64,000 bases of DNA, taken from the NCBI GenBank assembly GCA_022478985.1, contig JAKSZP010009315.1, positions 1 through 64,000 on the forward strand, read 5' to 3'. The notes beneath the pieces were generated by a model. The model ran no database searches and was not told where the DNA came from. It was given only the letters and a program-made list of their open reading frames with translations. Below, one piece after another: positions 46,804-59,950 of this stretch; positions within the stretch are counted from its first letter, which is position 1, and each line of letters begins with the position of its first letter. The stretch is from Massospora cicadina. Lineage: Eukaryota > Entomophthoromycota > Entomophthoromycetes > Entomophthorales > Entomophthoraceae. The translations under genes and the position numbers were made by a program.

Positions 46804-48600
46804 CAAGTTAATTATGAGCCGGTTAGGTTAATCACCATATTTTCTAATATCAAATAACCTTTTAAATAATCTGGAAATATCTGGATCCAAGTTAATTATT
46901 CTATATCAATCATGCAAGTAATTATACATTCTATGAATCAATAAAAATTAAAGAAAACCTATCAAGGAATTAATTTATTATGTTTTCACTATATGGTAAT
47001 TATAAAGTTAGGGAAACTTAATCTATACAAGCCCTTACCCATAAGTAATATTAATTTTTTGATATAGTATTAGTCTAATTCTGGCACAATAAACCGAACA
47101 GATATACTCTACAAGATGTTTTCCTGATGTCAGTATTTTTTAGACATCTACAATATCAACTAGTAGTTTTTTAACATGAATAGTGTTTCAAAAATTCTTA
47201 AACAAAAATTTACTTCAAATTATAAATTTTAATCATTTTGCCTGTATCTTAAAATAAATTAATTGACGTTATGGATGAAGCACTGAGTATGCCATTTAGT
47301 AATTCAAACCTTTAATCGAATCCTGTACAACAATCAACAACTTATAAAAATGATTTAAAAGATCTAACAGTCACAAATAAATCAATCAAGCCACTTTTAT
47401 ATCCTGTGTTGGGATGGAGGGTTGTATTTCAGCCCTTTAATAAGACGTTTGAGGCTTTCAAAGACCCAGACATAAGGATTTTAATATAAAATTTAATTTA
47501 TAATTAGGGAAAAAACTTTATCAATTAAAAAATAACTTTGCATTATGTAAATATTATGAACAAAAAACAATAAATGCTAGAAAAAAGGTAAGCCAGTTTA
47601 CTCTCAGGGAGCAATGTTTAGGGAGAATCAAGTTTCAATACTTCAGGAAAAATTGACAAGAACTTCTGAGACAAGATCTATAGCTGACCCACTCTTCTGA
47701 ATTCCTGCAGCATCCCATGATGGGTTCATAGTAGATTCATTTGATTGTTAGATTGGGTTTGGACCATAACAGCGGTAGGATTCAATCCTTTAAATTGAGT
47801 TTAAACCCTGACATTAAAAGTGATCATTTCTCTAGATTGGGTTTAAATCCCACCATTAGAAATAATTAAACTTTCAGATTGGGCTAAAATGCTAGCAACG
47901 CCCCCTTTTAGAACTTGGTGTAGGGGAGTAAGGGCTGTAAATATCAGCTATTTACTTGATTCACTTAAGTACCCTAGTGTATGATGAGTACTTCTTCACG
48001 CTATGTGAATTTGACAACAATTTGATGGTCCAACTGCTTACTTCTAAATCAGTATTTAGCAATAAATTTAACAATAAAGCAATCCTTTAATTTGAATTAG
48101 GTAGATGATATCTATAGTCAAGTCACTTCATTATAGACTCAACTGAGATCTTGCGCTGAAGATCATCAACTATTGTACAATGCAAAAGTGGTAGGAAATT
48201 GACTTGTCAAAAAAGGGGCGAATGGGAAGTTACAGGGTTAACTATAATGCATCCATTTTAGGGTAAAATTTAATAATGGTGTTTGGATTGTATTATGGCT
48301 CTGATTTGCAAATTATGAATCAAGGCAACAAAAGTCTAACTACCCCCCTTGACTTGATTTACAACTCAATATTTGAGGGGACACTTGCTAGGTTTGTAAT
48401 AGGGTCAGAGAAACTTGGCACAAACATGATTAACTATATGCTCATCAATCAAGCTTTAAAATAGTTTATTCTTTAACAGCAACCCAGTCAATTATAATGT
48501 AAGGGCTTTTCCATTTGGTATATAACTTATTTAGCCTACTAATCTATAAGTATTGCTGCAAGTGATTTTATTTGTGACTGCAAAGCTCGCTATTGTGAAA
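46804..48600. other. AT-rich stretch without recognised genes
   Basis: I see no coding signal beyond short ORFs (48276-48464). It may contain the 3' LTR of element E, but no second copy is available to prove it. It includes the 42-bp tandem repeat at 47750-47900. Confidence 0.4.
47750..47900. repeat. Degenerate 42-bp tandem repeat
   Basis: Units beginning AGATTGGG or AAATTGAG at 47750, 47792, 47834 and 47876, exactly 42 bp apart, each continuing with GTTTAAA/ACC-type wording. Three full units and a partial fourth. Confidence 0.75.
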
Positions 48601-48639
48601 CTATGCAACTCAAACCTCCTCTTATAATTGTCTTTTTCT

Positions 48640-49459
48640 TATCAGGGGTGCTCTATAAGCCTCAGTATGAAGCTTAAATAGGAATTTTAACATTCAGCCA
48701 AAGTATTTAGATAGCTGAATTTCATCTTTGTTAGTAAATCTGGAATGTAACAAAGGTGGTGATGCAGGTTGTCAACCATATAAAAGCTGTAGGGTAAATA
48801 TCTTGTACCACTATAGGTAACTATAATGTAAGAAAAAACAATTGAGTCCATATATATAGCCCATTAAGATGGAGAATTATTGGTGAACATTCTGAAGAGT
48901 TTGGACTAAAGTACAATTGTCACATTACACCATTCCATTGGCCTTGTGATGATAAAGGAAAGTAAGAAATTTGTTGTTTCCCTTAGCTTATTTAGCTTGA
49001 AATGACATGATAATTGAAATTAGTGGCATTGTCTATGAGGATAATTTGTGGACAACCATGCTTGTATATTACCTGTTCTATTATAAACTTTGCATTTGAT
49101 ATTTCTCCAAATTTACTGAGGGGCTGGGCCACAATTCACTTATTGAGATGAATGAATGCTATTACTATGTATTTAAAGTTAAGAAAGCTAGTCAAGAAAG
49201 GTCCTAGAACATCAATAGACACTGTGAGCCAGGACCAATTAGGATTGACCAACCAGTAAGTAATCATGAGCTTATAAGGCTGGTGGGCTTGACATTTGTG
49301 GCATTTTGTTAACACATCTTGAATGTCATATATTAAGGACTCCCAATAATAACCTTCTTGTATTAGCTTTAAGGTCTTAAACAGAAATACATTTCTCACT
49401 GCACAATGAGCTTGTATTATTATCTCAAGATGAGCTGAAGGTGGGGGTATAGTCTTCAA
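48640..49459 (-). pseudogene. Element E integrase
   Basis: Open from 49459: LEIIIQAHCAVRNVF, LKLIQEGYYWESLIYDIQDV and LTKCHKCQAHQPYK form the zinc domain (second His unclear). WLTVSIDVLGPFLTSFLNFK begins the core with its first Asp. The rest is broken. Similar to the C and D integrases but a separate family member. Confidence 0.75.
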
Positions 49460-49599
49460 CTAATAATTACAAATTTATACAATTGACCATCCCAGAATTC
49501 AATGTCTTTCATAAATCAATCCAAAATGCTATCAATACCAGGAATTTCATTGGCGTTACTCTTTGCTTTCATTTTTTAAAGAGTCAATATGCAAAGGGA

Positions 49600-51464
49600 G
49601 TGAATGCTGCTATGATAGAAAGTTGAAAAAGTCCATCAGATTTCTGATGGGTATGTCCTGAGCAATATATTATCTTGTAGTTGTAGACCTGTAATTTCAA
49701 GGCCCATCGTGTTAACTGACCTTCAGTCTCCTTGAGATTATATATTATTGCAAGGAAAAATGATTAGTAACAATCTTGAACTTGGTCCTGTATATGAAGA
49801 ATCAAAATTAATTACAAGCATAAATGATAATTAAACATTCTCACATGGTTAAAGTAATTGCATTCATGCTTGTATAAGTCATGATCGCAGAAGACTACCA
49901 TATGCTCCTCTCCATCATACCCTATCTGAGAAAGTATAACTCCTATAGCCATGAGAGATTTATTGGATTGCATTAAAAAGTTTGCTGAAGTTAGGATTCT
50001 AGAACGGGGTCTTCAGTCAATGCTCTATGCAGCCATTTAAGCGGAGGAATTATATTCTTGTGATCGCTGTAAAGTATTTTATCCTCAAGTTAGATATAAT
50101 AAAGGCTTGGTGAGTTGTGCAATCTGAGTATTTATTGGCAATAAATTTGTCCATTCCAAGAAATCTTGTGTATTTCATTTAATTTAAGGTTCTCTCATGC
50201 AGTTGATGGTTTTGAACTTTTGAGATTTTGGCCATACTCCTTGATTATCAACAGCGTGCCCCAGATATTCACTTTGGACTTGAAGAACTGGCATTTTCTA
50301 GTCTTTATCTTAAGCTGAGCTTAGGCATACCCTTAAGATCTCTTCCATGTGCACTAGATGTTGGGTAAACTTCTTTGAGAATACATTAAATTATTTAGGT
50401 AGATCAAAATTCAACTCATCTTCAAATCTCACATGATAGTATCCATTGCCCACTAGAAGATGACGCATTGCACAGTCCCTGAGGTATATAAGTCAGTTGG
50501 AAAAACCCTTAAGAGTTATTATTTGCACACTTTTCCTGGTCTTCAGGAGGCAGTCAATCTGCAATTATTCACTGAAAGTCTAGAGCAGTAAAATATTCAA
50601 TTTCTCCTAATAGGCCAAAGCGTCGTCTACATGAGGTAACAGGTAAGAGTCCTTTTTAGACATACTACTCAAACGTCAGTAATTGATAAAAACTCTATTA
50701 GAGCCACTTATTTTTCTTAACTATGAGTACTAAACTGGCCCACGGGCTGTAGAAAGGGATTACCATTCCTTGACATATAAGCTTCTACAACTTCTTTTGC
50801 ACCTACTTATTTATGGCTTTACTTACTCATATCAGCCACAATTAAATGGGTATTACATCCCTATTAACAACGTGATGCTGGATTCCCACAGTGCATCCAA
50901 GGTTATAGTCATACATCACAAGCGCTTGAGCATACAATTGTATGAGGGCTATCGCTTGTTCTTTCTGACCCTCAGTTGTCCATAAAATTGTTCACAGGAA
51001 ATAAATTCATATTTTGAGAGATGCTCCAGGTAAGCCAAACTCTGTCAAATTTACAACTCATGTATCTCCCAATTTTATTTCCAGCGGAGTGTTTGGTTAT
51101 ATTTACAATAATCTCCCTCTCTCAACGAACATTTTGGAGGCAGTTAATTTGGCAAGTTATATACAGATATCCTGGACACCAGACAAGATTATCCTAGGTG
51201 CAGCAAAATGGGTCCAGCCCTTGACCAATGCCAAGGAAAGTAAACTTTTTCCAGCAACCCTTCAGGCATCTCCAAGATCATCTTAATGGATACAACATGC
51301 TGTTCTCCAGGGTACATAATACAATCCCTAGAGGATTTAAGAGGTATGTCATTATTTTTAAGAATGATGGTAGGTGGAGGGTAACTTTTGTGTATCACTT
51401 GTTGGTAGAGATAGGGACTACACAATCAATGCAAACAGCTATTAAAGTTCTTTCTATGAGTTAG
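49600..51464 (-). pseudogene. Element E RT and RNase H, highly decayed
   Basis: Minus strand: the connector at 51425-51189 (GEQHVVSIKMILEMPEGLLE). RT at about 50770-50380 contains SPWASLVLIVKKNKWL, EYFTALDFQ and IPQGLCNA; its active-site region reads DLPK then FNVFS, with the YxDD aspartates gone. The RNase H end at about 49740-49620 reads RWALKLQVYNYKIIY then HQKSDGL. Stops are everywhere. Boundaries of E are not defined. Confidence 0.65.
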
Positions 51465-51905
51465 AAAATTTTGATTACCCCTTGAGTAATGGAGTTGTAA
51501 AATTTGACCCAAGATAGTGTTGGGATAATAGTATGCCCACATAATCCAGCAAAACAATTTATAAAACCACTCGCTTGTTTACTAGAAGATTCACCTTAGT
51601 ATATATGAATTATCATAAGAGATGATAACTATAGTTGAAGTTATTCTTAACAAAATATTAATTGATACAGTGGGATTAGTTCTGACAGATTACTAAGGTT
51701 GTATTGGGGATGGTCCTAAACAATTAACAAGTAATTCAATTATCAATGTAACTATAGATGATGCACTATATTTTAGAAGTTTTATAAATTTTGTCACCAA
51801 TTGACTAAAAGGATTTATTTATAGTTGCTGAACATTGATGAAGCTTCTTATAGCAACCTGTGAGTTACTCTTTTAGGCAGTGTGATCTGCTGTTAATGGG
51901 TAGAA

Positions 51906-52791
51906 TGTCAAGGAACTGTCTATAAATCTCATTTCCAGAAAGGTGGTACGGGATGCACAGCCACACTTCCAAGGAACTAGTCATTAGCAATGTTGGAAAC
52001 AAGGCACCGCAGATGGTGCTAGAGAAAAAGGGACCCATGGCAAGGATAACACCACAAAGTATGATAGGAGATAACAAATAAACAGCAAAACTTGGCTGGA
52101 TTCCAAAGGGGTATAACAAAGTAGAGAATGGCGTTATGGTGTTAGGTGTCTCAATCTGAAGAGGACCAGGGTGTCCCAAAGGTGCACCATATACTATCAT
52201 TAATTTTGTTAGATTAGAGTGGCAAATGTTATTGGAGACCTCCTCAAGGAGGTCTGCGCACAGTTTCTCTCAAGGGACCATGCAAAAAACCTAAAACTAA
52301 ACGGGAGATTTATTAAAAAGTCGACCAACAAGGAAGGTTGGTCTCAAGGGATCAGTAATAAACATTGGTGAAAGAAATGGTTAATCTGCGAGAGTGGTGC
52401 TAAGCCTAAACGTACCAATAAGCGCACACTAACATCCATCCTGTTACTGTAGCTCAAGATCTTTTGAACTTGGGTTATTGACTATAAAAGTTTTCTTCCC
52501 AAATTTAGTAGTATTGTAAATATAATAGGCTTAAAACCCCGTTCCCAAGTAGCTGAATCAAACCATCATCATTTCTAATGTAGCTGGTGCGTTTTAACGC
52601 CTTCAATATAATGCAGGGCCAAGCATCATGCACATCCCCAGGTCCAACCTGGGCGTATCTTGCTTATACCCAGCGTTGTTACAGGGTATGTTTTAGGTCA
52701 GGGAGGCCTTTCAACTTGACCTTTTCGGTCTCTTGACGTCCAGCTTTAAATCTATAGTCTATGCCCTCAATTATGTCACGTAACTGTACCA
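51906..52791 (-). repeat. 3' LTR of A3
   Basis: Begins TGTCAAGGAAC on the plus strand. Contains AGTCGACCAAC (52319-52329), the complement of the start-site sequence of the family. Ends CTGTACCA; a degenerate purine tract lies beyond it. Confidence 0.9.
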
Positions 52792-52929
52792 TTATCATCT
52801 GTTTCTTTTGGTTCACCACCCCCTTCTGGGGCTTTTGACAAAATAATAAAGTTCTTTTGGCAGGGACCAGCTTCATGCCAGTGATTTTTTGCTTTGACTT
52901 AGGTCCTACAGCCTCATTAAAAAGCTTGT

Positions 52930-54378
52930 AAAACTTCTATTAGATCTTGGGCATGAGCGCAGTTGCGCACTGGTACCCAACTTGTCACCACTGCATCAAA
53001 TCACTTCCAGGATACCAGATACTCAAGATTATACTTACCCAAATTGAGGCTATAATATCCTTCACCTCCCACTCCGGTGCCCCATCAAAAAGATAAGCCT
53101 CTGGGGTCTCTGGTATGGGACCCTTGAACAAAGTCATTTTACTTTAATGGAAGATGGCAAAGACCTGAAATGATGAAATAAGATCCAACTGGTACGAGGC
53201 ATGGCCCACCTTTCAGACAATGCGGTAAGGCCCAATCCTCTTTGGTCTCAGCTTTTTGCTTGGCTGCTTGATTGTGATGTTTCTAGCGTCAAGCATCACA
53301 AGATCCCTTTCATTGAATGAAGGACCTTCCCATCTCTTAATGTTGGAATTTTCTCTATAAGCTAGCATAGCTGCATCCATACTTGTGTTCACCCATGATG
53401 TACTTTCTTGATAGTCTTTGCAATTTCCACCACTGGCTTCCACTTTGAATCTACAGCTGAGCTCTATGTTGAAGGATAGGTAAATCTATTTGGCGAAGAA
53501 TGGGGAACAACCAAAAGATGCTTGTTGGGCGTTGTTGAGCTGAATTGGGCCATGTGGAGGTGGGAAACCCAATTTGAATGGTCCACAGCAGTGTAACACT
53601 ACGGGAACTATTACAGGCACTGATTCACTCGTTTCAGTCTACCCATCTGATTGGGGGTGAAAGGCAGTGGAATGACAAGGGCGAATCTAAAGAGCTTACA
53701 CAACTCTTATCAAAAACATAGATAAACTAGGGAACACAGACGCTAATTATCTCCTTGGGCATCCATGAAGTGCAAACACATGAGACACGAAAAAGACTAA
53801 TCACTGTGGTTACTGTGGTTTTACAGGGGGATAAAGTGGGTGAACTTTGTAAAACGGTCCACCACTACCATGATGGCGTCGTAGACTTCAGATGCAGGTA
53901 ATTCCACAATAAAATTCACCAATAAAGAGGTAAGTCCCTTCAGCCTTTTGAACTGGTGCAAACAATCCCACGAGGGGCTGATAATTTTGCTTTATTTGGT
54001 TATAGACCAAGCATTCCTTACAAAACCTGGCAACCTGCACGGATAAACCCTTCCAATTGTAAGTTTGGAAAATTATCTCTAGAGTCTTCGCTTTCCAGGA
54101 TGACCAACGGTGATTCCATCATGATGGTCCTGGATGATTTCCAGGCGAGATGGTCCAGCAGGAACCCATAGGCGCCCCTGAAACCACACCATCTCATCCT
54201 TTATGTGGTAACCCCTGGTAATGTCTGCCTGAATTACCTCGCTCTTAATGAAAATTTTGGTATACTTTCTAACAAAGTCTGTTAAAGGACTACCTTTTTT
54301 GAAAAAACCATTTTCTCCGCATTTTCCTGAGAGCAATAGCTGGCCCATGAGCCAAGGGAGAGGGAGGTTGAGACACAT
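52930..54378 (-). pseudogene. A3 integrase and chromodomain remnant
   Basis: Zinc domain at 54378-54079 (LEIIQDHHDGITVGHPGKRR), core remnants at about 53700-53900 (SDVYDAIMVVVDRFTKF-like, frame broken), KLRPKRIGPYRIV at 53213-53250, and a chromodomain-like end at about 52940-53080. Matches A1 across its length. Non-functional. Confidence 0.75.
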
Positions 54379-54552
54379 TCTTACCCAGTTGAATTATCAA
54401 ATGGGTATTATGCATATCTACCTCCTTAAAATTGGGAGCTAGTGCAGGTTTTCAGCTCAAGACATCCTACAAGCCATTCTACTTGCTCTTTGTAAACTCA
54501 TAGGAAGTTGCAAATTGGGCCAGGGTCTCATGTCAGCAGGTTTGCCGTGGGG

Positions 54553-55687
54553 TCAAGACATGAGGTGCACAGTAGTACAATAAGGCATGGTGATTTGCAT
54601 GGACGCGGAATGGTGGGATGAGCCATGCAAATGATGATACCAATAGGTCAGCGCCTCAACCATTGCTAATAGCTCTTTACCATAAACGGCATAGTTTAAC
54701 TCTGGTAAAGACATCTTCCTGGAAAAATATCCCACCAGATGCTCTATTCCATCTTCATCCACTTTTAACAAGGCAGCTGCTATGGCAAAGTTGAAGGCAT
54801 CAGCAGCAACAATAAACTCTTTTTCAGGATCTACATAATGAAGAATGGACGTGGACAACATGGTGCACTTTAACGCTTGGAAGGATTACTTCAAAATGAG
54901 GGACCACTAAGGCACATTTGCTCCACTCACCTTATACAACGACATGCCACCTCAGAGAAATTTTGTTGTGAATTTCTTAGGGATGTACACGTCCCCAAAA
55001 AACTCCTCAATTTCTTGACTGAAATCAGGGTGGGCCACTCACAAATTGCCTTCTCCTTGTTTGGAGTTAGTTGTGGCCTTGGTCAAATATGACGTTGCCA
55101 AGGAAGGTGACCTGGGGCTTAAGGACTCACACTTACTGATAAGCGTAAAGTTGGCTACTCTTAGATTTTCCGCCACTTGCCGCAGGTGTATAGCATGGTA
55201 CTCTGGATTTGGGGAAAACGCCAGAATAACATGTAGGCTACCGCGCATACCCCCAGCAGGTCCCTCAATCCAATCTATATGGCGTTGAAAGATATTTAGG
55301 GCGTTTTTAAGCCTAAAGAGCATAACCCAAAAATGGCAAATTACTTTTCTGGTATGGAATGCGGTTATCCAATCCTGGAGCTTCTTGATCTGGATCTGAT
55401 TATAAGCGTTTAAGCAATCCAGTTTAGAAAAAACTTTTGCCTTCTCCACATCACGAGCAATCTGGGAGTCCAACGGGATGGGATACAAGTCTTTTTTGAC
55501 GTTGTTAAGATTCCCAAAATCTATGCATGGGAATAAAGTACCATTGGCCTTCTCCACAAGAGGTGGGGAGCATACTGGGGAAGTTACACTGAAATATTGA
55601 GCCTTTAGCTAACTGCTCCTTAATCCATACATATAAGGCTGCTTCCTCCCATACAGTTATTGGGTAAATGAGAAAAGATAAATGCAC
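54553..55687 (-). pseudogene. A3 RT and RNase H, YMDD deleted
   Basis: RT 55557-55039: CIDFGNLNNVKKDLYPIPLD, KVFSKLDCLNAYNQIQIKK. At about 55225-55236 the sequence runs from TAC ATG straight to TTATTCTGG, the same 4-nt net loss of the two aspartates as in A1. RNase H 54861-54553 (AADAFNFAIAAALLKVDEDG; SRKMSLPELNYAVYGKELLA) ends in the same frameshift as A1. Inactive. Confidence 0.85.
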
Positions 55688-55797
55688 TAGATCAACGGTG
55701 AACTTGCAATCAAACTCTAATGAGCCAGTAGTACATTGGCCGGAGCTGCATCAAATGAAGATTCCAGCACTTCTAAGAAAGAAGGTAATGGTACTTC

Positions 55798-56483
55798 CTA
55801 AGAGGGCTTCAGCAACAAAGAAAGTCTTATTGTGTGGACCTTGGGCCAGTGGGGCATATTCCCCAGATAGTTTGCTTTAGACAAAGGGATAAATAATTCA
55901 TGGTCTTTCTCAAAAGTTAATAATATGGTATTATCTTTCAAGTTAGTTCTTACGTCAAATTTTTGCCACCAATTTAATTTTAGAATAATAGGGTACAAGA
56001 GATTTTTGATTGCTTGGAAGCGGTCAGCCAAATGAAATTTGCCAACTTGATAATCCACTAACCCTAGAACCTTCAGCGTGGGAATACCTTGGTATGCCCC
56101 TCCCCTAACCATACCGCCTGGCATGTAATTCAACTCAAGGTAGTCATCTAGTGATTGGTCAATAAAATTTTCAGAGGCTTCCTATAAAAAAATAGTTTTG
56201 CTGATTTTTCCTGAAGGGGAAGATAGGGTAGTAGACAATAAAAAATATCCAGAATGGTCTTTATTCATAGTAGATAACGCCAAACCTCACCATAAACCCC
56301 TTCATCAGGCATAAGCATGCCTCCAGGATAAGTTTTATCAAAAAATGGAAAGAAATAATTAGCCACTATCACTACTGAGGCCATATATCCCATCATACCT
56401 TCGGCACTTGCATAAACATTTTCATACTTTAAAAGTAGTTCTTTCTCCACCTCCTGTGTTCTGAAGATCATGATAGGGGTCAA
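55798..56483 (-). pseudogene. A3 protease region, catalytic motif lost
   Basis: Same structure as A1: LLLKYENVYASAEGMMGYMA upstream, then at 56171-56200 the altered site lacking DTG with a stop, then NYMPGGMVRGGAYQGIP. The lesion is the same, base for base, as in A1. Confidence 0.78.
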
Positions 56484-56599
56484 ACGCAGGTTCTTTGGGG
56501 TAATCTGAAATACAGAAAAGGGTTCTACGCTAGAACTACAAGATATATTACTTGCTCATTTGGATTTTAGGAATTGGCATTATAAAATGTGTTTTCAGG

Positions 56600-57350
56600 A
56601 GATTTTAACCCCATAACAAATTCTATGGCTGGTTGTTCATCGTTATCCAAGGTAATCACCCACAAGTCCTTCATTGATGCTCCAGCCTGCACCGTGAGAA
56701 CACAGTATGGAGAAAATCAATTTAGTTAAATTGGTTTTGGTAAAGTTGGAATTAGACTCATCCAAACCTTCGAATTCTAACAAAACAGTGAATGGATTGG
56801 TGGAGAGACTTGCGATATCAAGGAAAAATCAATACTCATAGGCGCCATATTTATAGGGGCTGCTGAAGGTGACATCATCACGGCGGGATAATCTGAGACA
56901 TCTAATATAACTGGGGCTAGACCTCTGCTTGCCTTGAGTTTTGTGGAACTCAAAGGATTGTAAGGATAAAATTCCTTCTTTTTGAGGGGCACACAAGTTT
57001 TTGGGGACCATAGGTGTAGAGACCACCCTAGGGGAAACCATGAAGGCCAAATTACCTGGCCTTTTCCAGGTTTGGTCAGGGAAATCTCTCCAAAGAGCTT
57101 CAATCAGCTGGCCAAAGTTAGGAGGGGACCATTGCCATACTGGGGCGTTTCTTGCGGGGAGGTCCAAGGTACAAGTGGAGAAATGACGTATTATTGACGT
57201 CTGCATGGGTAGGGTCTGTTCTCTATCACAAACTTCTTTCAAGTATAAATTTATTGGGCAGCCAGCTTGGTGCAGAGAAAAGAACTCATAGAAGGCTTTA
57301 ACAGATGATACGTTGGGGCAACGCTACTTCAGGACATTCTCCAAATCCTC
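56600..57350 (-). pseudogene. A3 gag
   Basis: Open stretch 57242-56829: ARNAPVWQWSPPNFGQLIEA, LWRDFPDQTWKRPGNLAFMV and VPKNLCAPQKEGIL. This is the best view of the family-A gag; no zinc knuckle is visible. The empty SINE site lies just downstream at 56572-56587. The leader from 57350 to the PBS (57771-57781) has no ORF of note. Confidence 0.65.
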
Positions 57351-57783
57351 TACTGATCTCCATAAAAGTGGCTGTGCACAGAACACCACAAAACCCAGTT
57401 GGAAGCATCAGTAGACAGCCAATACAGAAAATCCACTCCACATGAGGGTGAAAAAAGCCAGACAATTTGTTAATATCAAAAGAAGCTTCTAATGAGAAAG
57501 AAGCAAGTGCCTGTTGTATTTTAGAATAAATTTTAGGGGAAAGTTGGGTAATTGCGACAACAAGATCACAAAGGGTCTAGATCCACCAAGTATGAACAGA
57601 TAGGTGGACATTTCCCAGTTAGTAGTAGTTTTAATGCTAAGATAAACCAATACAAAACCAAATTAGAAAAGAGTGGTTAGCACCATAGGCTGTGGCACAT
57701 GGTCAGCGCACCCAATTTACACATAGAGAAAGCCTCACATGGATAATTCTCAGGTACATAAAATATAATGGATGGTCTACTAA

Positions 57784-58676
57784 TCTCAAGAGAGTATCTG
57801 TAACTCTTTTGTTTCCAGCGAGGTGGTGCAGGATGCACAGCTGCACTGCCAGGAAACTACTCATTTGCATGATTGGAAAACAGGGCACACGAATGGTGCC
57901 AAAGCAAAAGGAACCCAGGGCAAAGACATAAAACAAAGAGTATAATATGAGATAACAAATAAACAACAAATCTTGGCTATATTCCAATGGGAATCCATTA
58001 CCAAGTGGAGATTGGTGTTGAGGTGCTTGGGTGCCTCAATCTGGAGGGGACCAGGGCGGCCCTAAAGTGCAACAGATACTTTCAATAATTTTGTTAGAAT
58101 AAAGTGGCAAATGTTATTGAAGACCTCCTCAAGAAGGTCTGCGCACAGGTTCGCCTAAGGGACCATGCAAAAAACTTAAAACTAAACGGAAGATTTTTTA
58201 AAGAAATCGACCAACAAAAAAGGATGATCTTAAGGGATCAGTCATAAACATTGGGGGAAGGAATGATTAATCTGCAAGAGTGGTGCTAAGCTTAAATGGA
58301 CCGATAAGCGCACACTACCATCCATCATGTTACTGTAGCTTGAGATTGTTTGAACTTGGGCTATTGACTGTAGAAGTATTCTTCCCAATTTAGTAGTATT
58401 GTAAAATGGAACAGGCTAAAAACCCTGTTTCTAAGCAACTGAATCGAACCTTATCATTTGTAATGTAGCTGGTGCATTTTAACAACTTCAATTTAATGCA
58501 GGGACAAGCATCATGCACATTCCCAGGTCCAATCTGAGCATATCTTGCTTGTACCCTGAGTTGGTCCAGGGTATGTTTTAAATCAGGGAGTATTTGCAAC
58601 TTGACCCTTTTGGCCTCCTGACGGCTATCTTTATCTATACAGTATGTGCCCTCAATTATATCATGTAACTATGACA
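57784..58676 (-). repeat. 5' LTR of A3
   Basis: Direct repeat of 51906-52791, starting TCTCAAGAGAG on the plus strand and ending ACTATGACA. The start-site complement AATCGACCAAC is at 58205-58215. Adjacent PBS-like sequence GATGGTCTACT at 57771-57781. Confidence 0.9.
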
Positions 58677-58681
58677 TAGAA

Positions 58682-59950
58682 AATCAAATTACCTAATTAG
58701 ATTGCTAGAATAGTAAGGATAATAAACTGGGGTTGAGCGAAGGCGTTGGTACTATGTTTCAATTTATCCCAGAAGAGGTCTCATTTCTAGTTAACAGCGG
58801 ATATTGACTAGATAAATGTTGAAGATCATTGTTGGGTGTGTCTTCATAGCACTAATCCATTGCCATTGGATGCCATTTCTAAATGGGGCACTAATGAAAT
58901 AGTTTGGCGCAAGAAACCCCTATGAATTTCCTTAATTTTATCAAATAAAGCAGAGTGAGATTGAGCTTGAGATAAATGAAAGACTTAAAGATTAATGATA
59001 TTTAGACTGTTATACATTTAGTGTATATTTTACTCTTGAAATAGATTTGTATTATCAGATATCCTTTGTCTATTTTATTGATACTAAGATATCTGTTGAC
59101 TCCTGAATCATGGGCTGAAGAGAGAATCTCTGACCTACTAATAGGTCAAGTTCCATCAGGAAGAAGAATCAGAGTGGAAGTTCCCATGCTTTCCAGAAGT
59201 ACTTTCAAGGATTAGAATAGAGAGCGTTATAACCAGTCTATAATAGAAGATACATTTAAGTTGGTTGTGAAAATACCAACTAGGGAGATAGTCTTAATAC
59301 TATTTTCAACCCATTCAACTGTTATTAAAAATATATTACAATGCACATCAGAACCTCTAAAGTAGACTTGAGAACTAAAGCGAGTAACAGCTTTAAATCT
59401 TTACATAGGGCTAATATTTGAAGCATCTAAAAAAACTTAAATTTGTTCTCACTAAGAATAATCAGAATATGTTAAGTTTTATCAGCCAAATAAGGATTTA
59501 CAGAATTTATAGTAATGGGAAGCAAACACAAAGGTCCAAAATGGACAGACAAATATCAGATCCGCTGAGATAAATGTGGTAAAACTGGACATTTCGCCAC
59601 TTGTTTTTAGAGAAGGAAGGTTAAGGAGGAATTAAATCTGGTTCAGGCTAAAGAGAAGAAAAATTTCCAGGAGTTGGGAAAAGGGTAAACAGTCTATATA
59701 GGACACAGTATAGTACCGCAATAAATCCTGTTCCCTCAAGTTTTAAAAGTAGAATTGGATATTTCCAATTTTTTGCAGATTGAGATACACCTTATCTGCT
59801 CTATCAGGTTGTAAATTTCGGATGTAAATGTGATCACTGGAGCCAAGAAAAGAGTTTTAACCTAAAGATTGTGAAAGAGGTCACTCGCCTCATGCCTGTC
59901 AGCTAGCAGAGAAGGTCAGAACCACTTTTTTATACTGATGAATGGCTTAA
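58682..59950 (+). pseudogene. Element G: gag remnant
   Basis: At 59565-59605 a knuckle DKCGKTGHFATC has its first cysteine codon changed to TGA and its last spacing altered. KEELNLVQAKEKKNFQELGK follows, aligning with the nucleocapsid tail of D. A later stretch resembles the D segment after it (KEIARLYT / RSLASCL). No pol follows. Upstream 58682-59500 is decayed and AT-rich. Confidence 0.6.

Larger units (their letters stand above)
51906..58676 (-). mobile_element. Ty3/gypsy chromodomain element A3, complete with TSD
   Basis: LTRs at 51906-52791 and 57784-58676, with a perfect TAGAA duplication at 51901-51905 and 58677-58681. 6.8 kb, with gag, protease, RT, RNase H, integrase and chromodomain remnants. 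LTRs are visibly more diverged than those of A2 (roughly 85-88% by eye). It shares with A1 the loss of DTG and YMDD and the RNase H frameshift. Confidence 0.95.
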
